From the NCBI GenBank assembly GCA_003542355.1, contig DPKU01000111.1:1-6629 (forward strand): a stretch of 6,629 bases of DNA, given 5' to 3'. Below the pieces are notes generated by a model. The model was not told the origin of the DNA. It did not search any database and saw nothing but the letters and a program-made list of their open reading frames with translations. This DNA is from Clostridiales bacterium. GTDB taxonomy: Bacteria > Bacillota > Clostridia > Peptostreptococcales > Anaerovoracaceae. This document shows, in pieces, positions 6,559-6,629 of this stretch (its first letter is position 1; each line of letters begins with the position of its first letter). A program made the translations under genes and the position numbers.

Positions 6559-6629
6559 TTATTTGGCCGCCAGTTTTTTCTTGTCTTCGTACCAGATCAC
6601 GAAATCGGGATCCACTTCGCCGATGCCCA
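6559..6629 (-). CDS. C-terminal end of an unidentified protein (5' part outside window)
   Basis: Minus-strand frame open from the right edge to a TAA (complement of 6559-6561), giving 22 complete codons. It reads GIGEVDPDFVIWYEDKKK and ends LAAK. Third codon positions are G/C-rich like those of the kam genes (GGC, ATC, GTG, CCC, TTC, TAC). The stop sits just past a terminator that also works in this direction. Both points favour a real gene over a chance frame. A lysine-rich, alanine-ending tail is common in soluble proteins and not diagnostic. I do not recognise the family and cannot say whether it belongs to lysine metabolism. Confidence 0.5.
   Translation of the reverse strand, partial: GIGEVDPDFVIWYEDKKKLAAK

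Overview
This window is a fragment of an anaerobic lysine-fermentation operon. The gene order is kamA (3' part), kamB, kamC, kamD, kamE, then an Asp/Glu-superfamily racemase. All six genes are on the + strand and end at a strong intrinsic terminator. A convergent minus-strand gene enters from the right edge. Base composition is moderately GC-rich with G/C-biased third codon positions. Ribosome binding sites are strong and purine-rich (AGGAG, AGGAGG), and genes are packed tightly. With the kam gene set, this suggests an anaerobic amino-acid-fermenting bacterium, most likely of the Clostridia/Bacillota type. The lineage is inferred and not proven by the sequence.

Layout: 1-651 is the C-terminal half of lysine 2,3-aminomutase (KamA), cut by the window edge. 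652-726 is a short gap with a perfect 7-bp GC hairpin capped by a GCGA tetraloop. 727-1770 is KamB, a P-loop protein. 1763-3409 is KamC, a MutS-like ATPase whose start overlaps the end of kamB. 3381-3410 is a probable extended -10 promoter buried in the end of kamC. 3466-5022 and 5022-5795 are the alpha (PLP-site) and beta (B12-binding) subunits of lysine 5,6-aminomutase (KamD, KamE), joined by a TAATG stop/start overlap. 5804-6508 is the racemase, abutting kamE. 6511-6541 is a nearly symmetrical, probably bidirectional terminator. 6559-6629 is the C-terminal end of an unrecognised minus-strand protein. The largest non-coding stretch is under 80 bases.

How the genes fit together: KamA converts L-lysine to L-beta-lysine. 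KamDE moves the terminal amino group of L-beta-lysine (to 3,5-diaminohexanoate) or of D-lysine (to 2,5-diaminohexanoate), using PLP and adenosylcobalamin. KamDE-type enzymes are prone to suicide inactivation. KamB and KamC are two ATPase-like proteins of unproven function lying between the two mutases, and are good candidates for a repair or reactivation pair. The racemase at the end could supply D-lysine to KamDE; that is a hypothesis. The later enzymes of the pathway (3,5-diaminohexanoate dehydrogenase, 3-keto-5-aminohexanoate cleavage enzyme, 3-aminobutyryl-CoA ammonia lyase) are not seen in the window.

The diagnostic residues known from the clostridial lysine 2,3-aminomutase and lysine 5,6-aminomutase structures are present at the expected positions, so the enzyme calls are firm. 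The open questions are KamB/KamC, the substrate of the racemase, and the internal regulation.
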